The notes under the pieces: model-generated
The model's input: only the letters and a program-made list of their open reading frames with translations
Told to the model about the DNA's origin: nothing
The model's database searches: none
Shown here: positions 63,968-64,000 of the stretch, in pieces
Layout of the letters: each line of letters opens with the position of its first letter
Numbering within the stretch: the first letter of the stretch is position 1
Program-made: the position numbers and the translations under genes
Assembly (NCBI GenBank): GCA_920105625.2
Contig: OV050030.1
Span: 75,369,900 to 75,433,899, forward strand
Reading direction: 5' to 3'
From: Clusia tigrina
Lineage: Eukaryota; Arthropoda; Insecta; Diptera; Clusiidae
DNA: 64,000 bases

Positions 63968-64000
63968 CCTTGGTCTTGCGACAAATGTCGAAGACGAAGT

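Larger units (their letters stand above)
59057..64000 (-). mobile_element. LOA/R1-like non-LTR element, near intact (runs off the window)
   Basis: Antisense. ORF1 63967-62699, ORF2 62685-59160 with one frameshift, and a short 3' UTR ending in a (CCTA)n tail (59057-59073 on the plus strand as gtaggtagg). Inserted in the Helitron helicase. It is the youngest-looking element of the window. The 5' end lies beyond 64000. Confidence 0.9.

Noticed and set aside
1..64000. CRISPR arrays, bacterial operons, riboswitches, insertion sequences
   Set aside because: Nothing of the kind; all the elements are eukaryotic and there are no regularly spaced repeats.

Overview
The window reads as a transposon-dense, probably heterochromatic or TE-island stretch of an insect genome, most likely a higher dipteran; a tephritid-like fly is my guess. 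The evidence is the kinds of elements present: env-bearing BEL/Pao, an mdg1-like LTR element primed by tRNA-Arg, Jockey- and LOA/R1-like non-LTR elements, a rosa-type DD41D mariner and Helitrons. I found no convincing host protein-coding gene. Almost every long reading frame belongs to a mobile element, and nearly all carry frameshifts, stops or internal deletions.

Layout. 1-1.4 kb: antisense BEL/Pao gag. 1.76-7.32 kb: antisense Ty3/gypsy element with gag, protease, RNase H, integrase and, unusually, a Ulp1/SENP-like cysteine protease domain downstream of integrase. 7.66-8.59 kb: internally deleted mariner with both TIRs. 10.2-11.3 kb: gypsy integrase fragment. 11.3-14.9 kb: antisense Helitron split by an mdg1-like LTR element, which is itself split by a 0.7 kb terminal-inverted-repeat element carrying a tRNA-derived SINE. 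15.5-16.4 kb: Jockey and LOA-like scraps. 16.4-28.0 kb: two copies of one env-bearing BEL/Pao family, the first truncated and the second spanning LTR to LTR. 28.0-33.2 kb: LOA-like fragments and a degenerate LOA-like element. 33.7-38.1 kb: antisense Jockey-like element with a nested DD41D mariner. 38.5-50.6 kb: sense Jockey-like element of the same family, carrying a LOA-like insertion with a 14-bp target duplication and an antisense CR1-like insertion that itself holds a deleted LOA-like copy. 50.6-51.4 kb: antisense Jockey-clade gag scrap. 51.6-52.1 kb: (TA)n arrays around a small palindrome. 52.1-56.0 kb: antisense Jockey-like element, the best preserved of its family. 56.2-59.06 kb: Helitron with Rep and helicase, cut by an antisense LOA-like element (59.06-64.0 kb) that is close to intact and runs off the window.

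How the parts relate. The genes do not form a host pathway; each set served its own element. Nesting gives a relative chronology: Helitron before mdg1-like before TIR element; Jockey before LOA-like and CR1-like; CR1-like before a deleted LOA-like copy; Helitron before LOA-like at the right end. The observations most worth follow-up are the Ulp1-like domain in the gypsy element; a 42-nt copy of a tRNA-Thr-like 3' half at the primer binding site of the second BEL copy; an inverted LTR piece abutting that copy's 3' LTR; and a roughly 1.7 kb stretch that looks identical between the two BEL copies although their flanking parts differ.
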